Shown one piece after another: positions 1 through 7,219 of a DNA stretch of 47,040 nt (positions within the stretch are counted from its first letter, which is position 1; each line of letters begins with the position of its first letter). The stretch lies in the NCBI GenBank assembly GCA_964244115.1, contig CAXTHM010000026.1, forward strand, positions 1 to 47,040. Direction: 5' to 3'. The notes under the pieces are model-generated. The model did no database searches and was not told the DNA's origin. It saw only the letters and a program-made list of their open reading frames with translations. The position numbers and the translations under genes were made by a program. The DNA is from CADCWK01 sp964244115. Lineage in GTDB: Bacteria; Chloroflexota; Chloroflexia; Thermomicrobiales; UBA6265.

Positions 1-25
1 CTGACCTGACCTGACCTGACCTGAC
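1..25. repeat. Five tandem copies of CTGAC
   Basis: A 5-bp unit is repeated exactly five times at the very edge of the window, 22 bases before the gluconolactonase start. It may continue further left out of view. It lies in the 5' leader of that gene, so a change in copy number could shift promoter spacing, but nothing here shows this. Confidence 0.85.
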
Positions 26-47
26 GCACGCAACCAGGGAACGAACG

Positions 48-989
48 ATGACGTGGAAGTGGGAGTTGCTGGCCGGGCCGGACACGATCACCGAGGGGCC
101 AGTCTGGGACGGCGCGGCCCTGCTCTACACCGCGATCGAACACGACGAGATCCGGTGCTACGACCCGGCGACGGGGGAGATCACGACCGTCCTGCGGGAC
201 ACCCACGGGGCCAACGGCCTCCAGATGCGGCCGGACGGCAGCCTCTACGCCTGCGAGGGCGATGGCCGGGCGATCGTCCGCTACGACCCGCGCGGGCGCC
301 GCGAGGTCCTCGCCGACCGGTTCGCGGGGCGCCGCCTCAACAGCCCGAACGACCTGGCGCTCGACGACGCCGGCCGGATCTGGTTCACCGACCCGCGCTA
401 CCGTGCCGACCAGGCCCCCCGGGAACTGGACCACGACTCCGTCTACCGGCTCGACCCGCCCCGGCCGGACGCGATCGACGGCGTTTGGTCGATCACCCGC
501 GTCACCTTCGACACGACCCGGCCCAACGGCATCCTGCTCTCGGCCGACGGCGCGTCGCTCTACGTCGCCCAGAGCGACTACGACGCCGGCTCGGTCCGGC
601 AACTCCGGTCGTACCCGATCCGGCCGGACGGCTCGCTCGGCGAGATGACGGTGCTGCACGACTTCGGCGAGGCCCGCGGGATCGACGGGATGTGCCTCGA
701 CGTGGGTGGCAACGTCGTCGCGACCTGCGGCTGGGAGGTCAGCGGCCCCGGCTCCCGGATCGCCGTGTTCGCGCCGGATGGGACGGTCCTGGAGGAGCAC
801 CCGCTGCCGGACGGCCGTCCGTCCAACTGCGCATTCGGCGGCATGACCCTCGAGGACCTGTACGTAACCACCCTGGATGGTCGACTCTACCGGGCTTTCT
901 CGGGTCGCCGAGGGTTCGACCTGCGCGCTCCCCGCTCGCCATTGCAGCAAAAGGTGCAGCAAAACGTTGGGGGACGGTCGCCAGGCTGA
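48..989 (+). CDS. SMP-30/gluconolactonase family protein, 3' end altered by prophage
   Basis: This host gene encodes a 313-residue six-bladed beta-propeller of the SMP-30/gluconolactonase/LRE family, metal-dependent enzymes that mostly open sugar lactones. The four family metal-ligand positions are present: Glu16 in ITEG, Asn101 in NSPNDL followed by WFTDP, Asn160 in RPNGI, and Asp213 in GIDGM. A normal family C-terminus ends near residue 297 (after DLYVTTLDGRLYR). The last codons, from LQQKVQQN onward, come from the attachment core, and VGGRSPG comes from the prophage. The stop codon directly abuts the stop of the convergent integrase gene. Substrate cannot be told from sequence. The catalytic blades are untouched, so the protein is probably still active. 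Confidence 0.88.
   Translation: MTWKWELLAGPDTITEGPVWDGAALLYTAIEHDEIRCYDPATGEITTVLRDTHGANGLQMRPDGSLYACEGDGRAIVRYDPRGRREVLADRFAGRRLNSPNDLALDDAGRIWFTDPRYRADQAPRELDHDSVYRLDPPRPDAIDGVWSITRVTFDTTRPNGILLSADGASLYVAQSDYDAGSVRQLRSYPIRPDGSLGEMTVLHDFGEARGIDGMCLDVGGNVVATCGWEVSGPGSRIAVFAPDGTVLEEHPLPDGRPSNCAFGGMTLEDLYVTTLDGRLYRAFSGRRGFDLRAPRSPLQQKVQQNVGGRSPG
941..965. other. attL core, 25-bp direct repeat (left copy)
   Basis: This 25-bp stretch is identical to 46617-46641. It is itself built of two GCAGCAAAA copies separated by GGT, and contains the near-palindrome TTGCAGCAA. It lies in the 3' coding end of the host gluconolactonase gene, 25 bases before the end of the convergent integrase gene. This is the normal arrangement for a tyrosine-integrase attachment site. 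Confidence 0.88.
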
Positions 990-2189
990 TCATGTGGCCT
1001 CCCGCGGGGTGAGCTCGCTGACATGGGCCAGGGCCCCGCGGAGCGAGTCCAGCTCGACGTGCGCGTAGGTGTTCATCGTCGTCGCGATCTGACTGTGGCC
1101 GAGGATCTCCATGATCAGCCGTGGGTGGACGCCCCGCGCCGTCAGGAATGAGCCCGTCGTGTGCCGCAGGTCGTGGAAGCGCCGCCGATCGAGCCCGGCG
1201 TCGGTGAGCGCGACCTGGAAGCGCTTGGTGAGCGAGGACGCGTCCAGGGGCGTCCCCGTCGGGCTGCAGAAGACGAGGTCCAGGTCGGGACGCCAGCTGG
1301 GGCCGGCCAGCAGGCGCTCCTCGAGCTGACGGGTCCGGTGGCGTCGCAGGGCGTCCAGGACGTCGATCGGCAAGGGCAGCTGGCGCCGGCTGCGCTCGGT
1401 CTTCGGCGCGACGAGCAGGGGCCGCCGTGGCCGGTCCGGCGACCACTGGAGTTGCCGGGTGATGCGGAGCGTCCCGGCGGTCAGGTCGACGTCGCTCCAA
1501 CCGAGGCCCAGGAGCTCGCCCTGACGCAGGCCGAGCATGATGGCGACGACGTAGAGCGCCTCGAGGCGATCGCCGGCGACGTGGGCGAGGAACTGGCTGA
1601 CCTCGGCCGGCGTCAGCGGGCTGGCCTGGAAGGTCTCCGTCCGGGGCGGGTCCGTGAGCGCCGCGACGTTGCGGGCGACCAGATCCCACCGGACGGCCTG
1701 CGCCAGGGCGATGCGGAGGATCGCCCGGATATGGGTCAGCGAGCTGCCCTTGAGCCCCTCGGTGCGCTTCTGGGTGAGCATCGCCTGAATGTGCTGGGCG
1801 GTGAGCTTGTCGAGCCGGTGGCGCCCCAGCGTCGGGATCAGGTGCCGGCGACAGACGCCCTCGTAGGTCTCGAAGGTCCGCGGCCGGCCACCGGGCTTGA
1901 CGACGTCCTCGAGCCAGCTGGTCAGGAACATGGCCACGGTCGGGATGCCGGTGGCGAGGGCGACGCCGCGCTCATGGTCGGCCCGCAGCTGGGCGACCTT
2001 GCGGCTGGCCTCGGTCCGGGTCCGCCCGGAGACGTACTTCCGCCGGCGGCGGCCGTCCGCGGCGTCGAGGAAGGTCACCGCCCCGCGCCAGGTGCCGTCC
2101 TTGAGCTGGTAGACGCTGCCCTCGTTGTGGCCCCGACGGCGGGCCGAGGTGATCGGCGTTGGCTTCCCGGTCGGCTGCTCGTCGGTCAC
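990..2189 (-). CDS. int: Tyrosine integrase
   Basis: A 399-residue tyrosine recombinase that would integrate and help excise the prophage. An N-terminal AP2-like arm-binding region (about 20-60, with NEGSVYQLKDGTW) is followed by a SAM-like core-binding domain (80-180) and the catalytic domain. Catalytic residues are visible: Arg222 in LRQGELLGL, Lys263, His339 and Arg342 in HDLRHT, His365 in LGHS, and nucleophile Tyr375 in NTYAHV. I chose the GTG at 2189 because AGGAAGG lies six bases before it. The frame is open to 2258, but that part is only translated repeat DNA. The gene ends 25 bases from the attL core, and a GTGACGAT repeat cluster lies just upstream. Confidence 0.95.
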   Translation of the reverse strand: MTDEQPTGKPTPITSARRRGHNEGSVYQLKDGTWRGAVTFLDAADGRRRRKYVSGRTRTEASRKVAQLRADHERGVALATGIPTVAMFLTSWLEDVVKPGGRPRTFETYEGVCRRHLIPTLGRHRLDKLTAQHIQAMLTQKRTEGLKGSSLTHIRAILRIALAQAVRWDLVARNVAALTDPPRTETFQASPLTPAEVSQFLAHVAGDRLEALYVVAIMLGLRQGELLGLGWSDVDLTAGTLRITRQLQWSPDRPRRPLLVAPKTERSRRQLPLPIDVLDALRRHRTRQLEERLLAGPSWRPDLDLVFCSPTGTPLDASSLTKRFQVALTDAGLDRRRFHDLRHTTGSFLTARGVHPRLIMEILGHSQIATTMNTYAHVELDSLRGALAHVSELTPREAT

Positions 2190-2223
2190 GGTACCCTTCC
2201 TGTCCGGAGAGTAGGGCGATATC

Positions 2224-2314
2224 ATCGTCACTATCGTCACAACGGTCAGATACCGCATCTGGAAGCCGTAAACGTACCGTCACGGGCATCGTCACCCATC
2301 GTCACCGTGACGAT
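2224..2314. repeat. Left GTGACGAT repeat cluster upstream of int
   Basis: Five perfect copies of the 8-mer lie here: ATCGTCAC at 2224-2231, 2233-2240, 2288-2295 and 2298-2305, and the inverted form GTGACGAT at 2307-2314. Near-copies ending CCGTCAC flank them (about 2278-2284 and 2320-2327). Pairs are spaced 9-10 bp, about one helical turn. The same motif recurs six times near the right end. Likely roles are integrase or excisionase arm sites, or operators for int. The stretch 2190-2384 holds no gene. Confidence 0.8.
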
Positions 2315-2384
2315 GCATGACCGTCACGCTCGGGTCGATCTTGCGCACCCGCGCGCGTAGGGCATCTAGTCGAATCTGGTCTGG

Positions 2385-3134
2385 CTAGAGGTCTTCGGTG
2401 GTCGCAGGCACCGGATCGAGGTGACGTTCACCCAAGACCTCGCTCAGCTGAGCGATCAGGGCGAGGTGAGCATCGGTGTCGAGCGGTGCCGTGCTGACCA
2501 CGACGCGCTCGTCCGGATCCGTGCCAGAACGCAGGTCGATGTAGAAGGCTTCATGCTCCTGGACGCTCTGTCCGGGATAGGGGTCAGCTGCCGGAGGCAT
2601 GTGCAGGCGAAGGCTGGGCACCGACACCCGCTGGTCACGAGAGGTGAAGGTCTCGAATGATCCCCGGAGCAACGAGAGCAGCGCCGGGTTGACCAGTCGA
2701 TCGAGATCCCACGCGCCCTCGGGCCAACGGATGTCCGAGGAGTCGTAGATCCTGATAGGTGTCCCGATGGCGGGCGCGCCGTCTGGCGCCTTGAGCGTCT
2801 CCAGTCCGCGTGTCAGGCGCGCAAACAGCAGATCAATTGCGCTGCTGGGCCCGGCAACGTCGACCACGATTCTGTTCGCTTCGATGTGCAGTCGCCGCAG
2901 GGCTACCTGGGTGTCCTCGTCGAGAGGGATGGAACCAAGACCCACGATGACCCCAGGGGGATAGGTTTGGAGTACCTCACCGAAGAGCGGCGGAGGGGAC
3001 CCGATCTGCGAGACCGCAGCTCCGTAAACCTCCTGCAGATAGCCAAGCACGTTGCCAGATGACAGGAGAGAGAGCCGCAACTCATCAATCCGGAACTCGT
3101 ACGCGCGGCGAGCGCTGATGATCGTGGCGTCCAT
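2385..3134 (-). CDS. Unknown protein, third gene of toxin-antitoxin-like operon
   Basis: A 249-residue protein that I do not recognise. It starts with ATG after GGGAGGA and lies 35 bases downstream of the Xre-type regulator gene on the same strand, so it is probably co-transcribed with the HigB-like toxin and regulator. It has no membrane segment, signal peptide or obvious zinc site. The central part (about 65-150) alternates short strands and helices, and the C-terminal third is acidic. Its position suggests an accessory to the regulator or a separately acquired gene. No function is assigned. Confidence 0.7.
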   Translation of the reverse strand: MDATIISARRAYEFRIDELRLSLLSSGNVLGYLQEVYGAAVSQIGSPPPLFGEVLQTYPPGVIVGLGSIPLDEDTQVALRRLHIEANRIVVDVAGPSSAIDLLFARLTRGLETLKAPDGAPAIGTPIRIYDSSDIRWPEGAWDLDRLVNPALLSLLRGSFETFTSRDQRVSVPSLRLHMPPAADPYPGQSVQEHEAFYIDLRSGTDPDERVVVSTAPLDTDAHLALIAQLSEVLGERHLDPVPATTEDL

Positions 3135-3169
3135 TGCCTGGTCCTCCCAGTTGCGTTGGTGGTCGGAAT

Positions 3170-4108
3170 TCAGGAAATCGCGGCTTCCGGCTCGAGCAGC
3201 AGACCGGGTGGCAATGTCTGATGACGACCACCCCGGGGATCGTAGGCGTCGTCAGGATCGAAGCGCATGAGTTTCAGGTAGGGCACATCGGTTTTGAGAG
3301 GCCTCGGTTGCAGGTCAGGACGTGGGACGCGAGGAGCTTCCTCGTGATCATTCGCGGTCTTTGCGGGTGCCGACGGCGATTGACCCTGACCAGGTCGAGT
3401 GACCAGGCTTGCAGCTACCGCAAGGGCTGCGGCATCAATCCCCGACCATACCGGGGTTAGTTGCTGGATAAGGCGTGTGTTCCAGTCTGCAAGTCCCTCG
3501 ACGGCGCGACTGACGATGGCCGCGTAGGTGTTGCTCCGCTGCTCAATGTCCGAGAACAGCCGGTTCAGGGAATCGGTCGCTGTATAGAGAGATGATGCCG
3601 TGAGCACGCCGGCCTGGTACTGCAACGCCGAGGCGACCAAGGCACTTTCCTCGGCCCTTGCCGAAGGCGCCTGGGCTCGGATGGCGTCAACATCAAGAGA
3701 GCCCTCATTGGAGCCACTTTCGACCACGAGGTCGTCCTCGTCGCCTACCGTGGCGCTCAACGCAAAGCTCGAAGCCTGGAGCGGAAGGCTCGGGTCCGCC
3801 ATCAGACCGTCCATGACAGCCTCGAAGGGGATCGTATCGGTCATCGGGACGACACCGCAGGCCGTCAAATACCGCACGAGCCGTCCGGCTCCCACCTTGG
3901 CGTCCAGATCGTTCTCGAGACGCGCGATCGCCGACTGCGTCGTGCCCATGCGCTCGGCGATATCGCCCTGCGTAAGACCCGCCCGACTGCGTGCTCCGAT
4001 TGCCTGGGTGATGAGCTCTGAGTACCAAGTGGAAACGAGCCATCGGTCACGCGATTCCGGTTCGCTCAGATACTCACGAACTCGGGCGTTTCGACGGTCG
4101 TTACTCAT
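3170..4108 (-). CDS. Xre-family regulator, probable antitoxin
   Basis: A 312-residue protein with an N-terminal Xre/Cro helix-turn-helix (about 33-88, including GLTQGDIAERMGTTQSAIAR). The long C-terminal region has an acidic patch near 123-135, a helical segment (about 150-230) and a Pro-rich tail. Its start overlaps the end of the upstream HigB-like toxin gene by eight bases and is preceded by AAGGAGG. Toxin first and Xre antitoxin second is the HigBA order. A typical HigA is about 100 residues, so this one is unusually long and the extra part may have its own role. It would be expected to repress its own operon, perhaps through the array at 4579-4638. Confidence 0.75.
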   Translation of the reverse strand: MSNDRRNARVREYLSEPESRDRWLVSTWYSELITQAIGARSRAGLTQGDIAERMGTTQSAIARLENDLDAKVGAGRLVRYLTACGVVPMTDTIPFEAVMDGLMADPSLPLQASSFALSATVGDEDDLVVESGSNEGSLDVDAIRAQAPSARAEESALVASALQYQAGVLTASSLYTATDSLNRLFSDIEQRSNTYAAIVSRAVEGLADWNTRLIQQLTPVWSGIDAAALAVAASLVTRPGQGQSPSAPAKTANDHEEAPRVPRPDLQPRPLKTDVPYLKLMRFDPDDAYDPRGGRHQTLPPGLLLEPEAAIS

Positions 4109-4535
4109 TCTCTCGTTCCTCCTTCAGGCGGCTTCGATAGATTTTCGCCCGGCCAGCTGCGAGATCCGCGTCATTCCGCTGCGACTTGTTGTTACCCGAC
4201 TTCTCGGCAAGATGGAGGAACCGCATTTCCCGCCGGTCCTCGATCATGGTCAGGTAGATTCGGTGCGTTCTGGAAGATCCCTTTCCCACACCAACATAGG
4301 CTTCGAGGACGTCTTCTTCCTCACAGGCCGGCGACTGGAAGGGCTTGAGAACGTACGAGGTCTTGAGCAGTTCGCGACGGCGCAACGCTGGCAACCGTTG
4401 ATTCCACTGACGGAGCAAGTCGTCGAGATGATCGTCGATCTTCTGCCCAGCGGGATCATGATCTTTCAGCAGGCCGTCAAGTACGTCATCGACATGCGGG
4501 TCGGTCGTGGACGTCCACGGGCTGTCCGTCGGCAT
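4101..4535 (-). CDS. HigB/RelE-like (Gp49-type) toxin
   Basis: A 144-residue protein whose C-terminal half resembles phage Gp49-like RelE/HigB ribosome-dependent mRNA interferases: a strand with RTHRIYLTMIEDRREMRFLHLAEKS, then a Lys/Asn-rich stretch and a helix NDADLAAGRAKIYRSR. That matches the family order of strand, LhgF-type strand, Lys-rich turn and closing helix with Arg. The N-terminal part (about 1-55) is acidic and not obviously part of the fold. I chose ATG 4535, preceded by GGGGG. An upstream ATG at 4601 would run through the promoter and repeat array. The gene overlaps the Xre gene by eight bases. The toxin call rests on the short motif and the pairing, so it is moderate. Confidence 0.6.
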   Translation of the reverse strand: MPTDSPWTSTTDPHVDDVLDGLLKDHDPAGQKIDDHLDDLLRQWNQRLPALRRRELLKTSYVLKPFQSPACEEEDVLEAYVGVGKGSSRTHRIYLTMIEDRREMRFLHLAEKSGNNKSQRNDADLAAGRAKIYRSRLKEERENE

Positions 4536-4578
4536 CGCGCGACCCCCAATATAGCGTATATGCGATACCGCAGCTGCC

Positions 4579-4638
4579 CGTTCTCGATCGGTTTCGTACA
4601 CCCTCGTACGTTCTCATGCGCTCTGGTGCGTTTTCGTC
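4579..4638. promoter_or_regulatory. Six-unit 10-bp tandem array, likely operator
   Basis: Six consecutive 10-bp units start at 4579, 4589, 4599, 4609, 4619 and 4629, with consensus CGTTCTCGTA. The first C and the sixth-position T are invariant, and positions 2, 7, 8 and 9 agree in five of six units. A partial seventh unit starts at 4639. Spacing of exactly one helical turn puts every unit on the same face of the DNA. The array lies between the leftward toxin operon (start 4535) and the rightward secreted-protein gene (start 4783). A cooperative operator for the Xre regulator is the simplest reading. Confidence 0.6.
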
Positions 4639-4782
4639 CGTTCGGAACAGGATAACCGGTTCACCATGTCAAAGGCGTCCAGGCGCGCGGCGAGGTGCTC
4701 GGTTTCGCTACACTGCCGGTTCAGCGCCGGCCGCGACGTCGGGCCGGATCGAGGTTATTTGGTCGCATCAGGGAGGATCGTC

Positions 4783-5574
4783 ATGGGCTGGCTGTCTCGG
4801 CACGCGCTCGTCATCGCCGTCGTCCTCGTCCTCGTCGCCGCGGGCTCGTCGATGGGCGCTGCTCGCCAGTCGGGCGGGACGCCGGCCGCGGGAACGCCGA
4901 TCGGCGGGACGCCGGCCGGGGCGACGCCATTAGGGGCCACGCCAGTGGCAGGTCCTGCAGGCGTTGGCGGCCCAAGTCTTCAACAACCCCCTGGGTTGGT
5001 CGATCTTCTGGCTGCTCCCACACCTGGCACGGTATCGATAGTTGCCTCCTACCCGATTACCACTGGATCGGACGGCATCGGAGTAACGATGGTTTTGGTC
5101 CGCAATGCGACTGACCAACCAGTGGCCAATATCTCTGTTGCCGGCTCTGTTCGCGACACTTCCGGCGCCTTAACGGCAGTTGGGGCGAATGAGACCACTT
5201 GGCCAGCAGTAGTTCAGCCAGGGCAGGTCGCTCATGCATACCTGAAGTTCCAGGGTGCGGTGGCGTATGGGACTTCTGGCCAATACGCCGTGACTTGGGG
5301 ACCCGTCCCGCCATATTCGAGCGATGTCAGCCTTGAGATTCAAGAGGCCAACAAATTGGGTGATGGGATCATCGGGTTCGTCCGAAACCCTAGTCCCGAT
5401 GTCGCTTATCAAGGCATCCTGGCTGGAAGTTGTTACGACGCTGCCGGGCAGATGACGAACTGGCTATATGGTCCACTCGCCAACACGCGCCTGGCCGGCA
5501 ATTCGGTCGTGCCCTTCAACATCGCGTTCAACACTCCAGGATGCACCTCCTTCATCCTGACCGCCGGCGCCTAA
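4783..5574 (+). CDS. Secreted protein with (G/A)TP repeats, lysogenic cargo
   Basis: A 263-residue predicted secreted protein. Residues 1-27 form a signal peptide (Arg6, then hydrophobic ALVIAVVLVLVAAG). Residues 31-57 are six or so repeats of GGTP, AGTP or GATP. The rest is a beta-rich domain with many Thr/Val/Gly, ending in CTSFILTAGA, with Cys in the last third that could form a disulfide (CYDAAG and GCTSF). ATG 4783 follows GGGAGG; upstream in-frame ATGs lack both a ribosome site and a signal. It is transcribed opposite to the integration and structural genes and is followed by a strong terminator, as is typical for a gene expressed from the lysogen. Function unknown; it could alter the host surface. 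Confidence 0.8.
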   Translation: MGWLSRHALVIAVVLVLVAAGSSMGAARQSGGTPAAGTPIGGTPAGATPLGATPVAGPAGVGGPSLQQPPGLVDLLAAPTPGTVSIVASYPITTGSDGIGVTMVLVRNATDQPVANISVAGSVRDTSGALTAVGANETTWPAVVQPGQVAHAYLKFQGAVAYGTSGQYAVTWGPVPPYSSDVSLEIQEANKLGDGIIGFVRNPSPDVAYQGILAGSCYDAAGQMTNWLYGPLANTRLAGNSVVPFNIAFNTPGCTSFILTAGA

Positions 5575-5610
5575 GACTTGGTCCGACACGTCAACACGTC
5601 CTGATAGAAT

Positions 5611-5695
5611 GCAGTCGTCTCCCTGTCCTACCAGGTGAGGCGCGTTCAGAACCCTAGTCGCGTGTGGCTTTGTCTACGCCGCGACTAGGGTTTTT
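5611..5695 (+). ncRNA. Candidate small RNA 1 with intrinsic terminator
   Basis: A -10-like TGATAGAAT (hexamer 5605-5610) is followed by a short hairpin CCTG/CAGG (about 5621-5635) and then a 13-bp perfect stem (5650-5662 with 5680-5692) ending in TTTTT. A second cassette with the same layout and about 70% identity over its first 45 bases lies 176 bp downstream. No good -35 is seen. The alternative is that this is simply the 3' UTR of the secreted-protein gene. Confidence 0.35.
5650..5695 (+). terminator. Rho-independent terminator, 13-bp stem
   Basis: AACCCTAGTCGCG (5650-5662) pairs perfectly with 5680-5692 across a 17-base loop, and the stem runs into TTTTT. It ends the secreted-protein transcript or the candidate small RNA upstream. 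There is no T-run on the other strand, so it acts rightward. Confidence 0.9.
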
Positions 5696-5786
5696 CCCTC
5701 TTCTGGAACTCCCTCTTCGAGCACTTGCTCAATCACACTCCTTTTGATGAAGGCATAGCACCAGATCTGACATCCTTTGATAGACT

Positions 5787-5858
5787 GCCCAAGTCTCTCC
5801 CTGCTACGAACAGGGTCGGGGCTCCGGCGGCCGCCTGCTAACTCAGGCGGCCGCTTTT
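5787..5858 (+). ncRNA. Candidate small RNA 2 with intrinsic terminator
   Basis: The layout repeats that of candidate 1: TTGATAGACT (-10-like hexamer 5781-5786), a CTCCCTG/CAGGG hairpin (about 5799-5815) and a GC-rich terminator. The final stem overlaps the last codons of the leftward repressor gene, so the RNA would be antisense to that mRNA's 3' end. Evidence is the similarity of the two cassettes; expression is not shown. Confidence 0.35.
5827..5858 (+). terminator. Rho-independent terminator overlapping repressor 3' end
   Basis: GCGGCCGCCTG (5827-5837) pairs perfectly with 5844-5854 over a 6-base loop and is followed by TTTT. The right arm encodes the last Ala codons and part of the stop of the leftward Xre gene. 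Only the rightward strand has the T-run. Confidence 0.85.
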
Positions 5859-6091
5859 CCCGTGTCGTCAATCTGGCGATCGGCTTCGTCGCCGAAGACG
5901 AGCCATTCAATCTGTACGCCTAAAGCATCGGATAGTTTGCGAAGCGTGGCCACGTAGGGACGCTTGCGGTATCGATCGTTCTCGATCCGCGAAATGGTAA
6001 CGACCGGAACTTCGGACGCCTTCGACAGCTCCTCTTGTGTCCAAAGCCGTCGGCCTCGCGCCGCCTCAAGCCGTTTTCCAATGGTGTCCAT
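5843..6091 (-). CDS. Small Xre-family repressor
   Basis: An 82-residue protein that is almost entirely one Xre/Cro helix-turn-helix domain (about 5-66; WTQEELSKASEVPVVTISRIE is the HTH core) with a short acidic tail. Its ATG follows AGGAGG by eight bases. It is transcribed leftward from a divergent promoter pair whose other arm drives the small rightward genes, and identical 10-bp half-sites cover both -10 boxes. It is therefore the best candidate for the prophage maintenance repressor of the left region. It lacks the LexA-type protease domain of lambda CI, so derepression would need another signal. Confidence 0.85.
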   Translation of the reverse strand: MDTIGKRLEAARGRRLWTQEELSKASEVPVVTISRIENDRYRKRPYVATLRKLSDALGVQIEWLVFGDEADRQIDDTGKAAA

Positions 6092-6110
6092 CCTAGGTTC
6101 CTCCTCTCCA

Positions 6111-6165
6111 ACATGATAAGCCCACGTTACCTACTTGACTAGTACCCGTTATGGACTTATCATGT
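6111..6165. promoter_or_regulatory. Divergent promoters with inverted operator half-sites
   Basis: A perfect 10-bp inverted repeat, ACATGATAAG (6111-6120) and CTTATCATGT (6156-6165), is separated by 35 bp. The rightward promoter has TTGACT (6135-6140), a 17-base spacer and TATCAT (6158-6163). The leftward promoter has TATCAT (6118-6113 on the minus strand) with a weaker TAGTCA 17 bases upstream, so the two -35 regions overlap. Each half-site covers one -10, which is a compact design for a protein that represses both directions, most likely the adjacent Xre protein. Confidence 0.75.
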
Positions 6166-6250
6166 TTACGTCAGGTTGGAGCCCTGACCCATTCGTTCGA
6201 GCCGATGCGGAGTTCGTAGCCCGCCCGGCAAGCAGCAGGAGACCGTCACC

Positions 6251-6739
6251 ATGGACGCGATCGCCACCCGCCCCAACACCCCGATCCGCTGGGCCGCCGC
6301 CCTCGACCGCGCTCGGAGCAAGGGCATCAAGCTCTTCCACGACGTCGTCGACGGCCACTACTACGCCCTCTCGAGCGACGGCCACACCCTCTACCCAGTC
6401 AGCGCCTTCAGCTGCGCCTGCATCGCCGCGGTCCAGGGCGACCCGGTCTGCGTCCACCGCGCCGCCCTTCGGTCGCACCTCACGCAGCTGGACGCCATCA
6501 CCGAGCAGCTCGTCGACGAGCCCACTCCGACGCTGCCGCAGCACCTCGCCGACCTCGCCGTCGAGCTCGACGAGACCGGCGAACCGTCCGCCTCGGAGGT
6601 GCTCGATCCCACCGAGCCTGACCACCGCATGTGCACCGACTGCCTCGACACCGGCTGGGCCCGGATGTACGTCGGCTTCGGCCTCAACGACTACACCGAG
6701 ATCCCCTGCCGCTGCGGCGTTGCTGCCGTCACGGCCTGA
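6251..6739 (+). CDS. Small protein with SWIM-like and second Cys cluster
   Basis: A 162-residue protein, first gene of the rightward operon, with ATG after CAGGAG. Residues 38-69 read like a SWIM zinc finger: a strand YYALSSDGHTLYPV, then Cys55-x-Cys57 and Cys67-x-His69. A second cluster near the C-terminus has Cys128-x-x-Cys131 and Cys153-x-Cys155, like half of a zinc ribbon. SWIM fingers are known to bind DNA or protein partners. The middle (75-120) is acidic and helical. It may act as an early regulator or adaptor; function is not assigned. Confidence 0.7.
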   Translation: MDAIATRPNTPIRWAAALDRARSKGIKLFHDVVDGHYYALSSDGHTLYPVSAFSCACIAAVQGDPVCVHRAALRSHLTQLDAITEQLVDEPTPTLPQHLADLAVELDETGEPSASEVLDPTEPDHRMCTDCLDTGWARMYVGFGLNDYTEIPCRCGVAAVTA

Positions 6740-6802
6740 CCGACTAGCCGGCGCCCTGGCCATCCCGCCGGGCGCCGGCGCCATCTCCGGGAGGTCCTCG
6801 TC

Positions 6803-7108
6803 ATGCCCATCTCCACCCTGCACGGCACCATCGCGCTCCCCGACCCGATCGGCCAAGTGGAGCTCACCATCGACGTCGACCTCACCATCTACGTCGATCG
6901 CGACCCATCGACCGGGGCCCTCGACGCATCGACGACGACCCTCGACGCCTGGCTGGTCGATCCGGACGGCCGTCGGACGCAGATCACCCGCGACGCCGAC
7001 CTCGGCGGGATCCTCGACGCGTTCTCGGACGCCACCCTCGACCTCGTCACCGAACTGACCAACCGGGCAGCGTCCTCCGACAGTCGTCCCCGTCCCCTCA
7101 CCGCCTGA
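6803..7108 (+). CDS. Unknown small acidic protein
   Basis: A 101-residue protein I do not recognise, with ATG after GGGAGG. The first 70 residues form alternating beta strands with many Asp/Thr (VELTIDVDLTIYVD), followed by a helix (about 75-90) and a basic Arg/Pro tail. It lies 63 bases after the SWIM-like gene on the same strand and is likely in the same transcript. Confidence 0.6.
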   Translation: MPISTLHGTIALPDPIGQVELTIDVDLTIYVDRDPSTGALDASTTTLDAWLVDPDGRRTQITRDADLGGILDAFSDATLDLVTELTNRAASSDSRPRPLTA

Positions 7109-7219
7109 TCGCCCCGTTCCCGCGCCTCGTTCCCGCGCCGTTCGTCCGGTCCCTTCCCGCGGGGCCGAACCCCATCAGCCGCCCGGGCGCCACGCCCGAG
7201 GATGGCAGGGATGGCCACC

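Noticed and set aside
2224..2314. CRISPR-like array from repeated GTGACGAT
   Set aside because: Units are 8 bp, in both orientations, and have no uniform spacers.
1161..2360. A 399-codon plus-strand frame across int
   Set aside because: It is antisense to all catalytic motifs of the integrase and its translation is low-complexity Arg/Gly/Ala.
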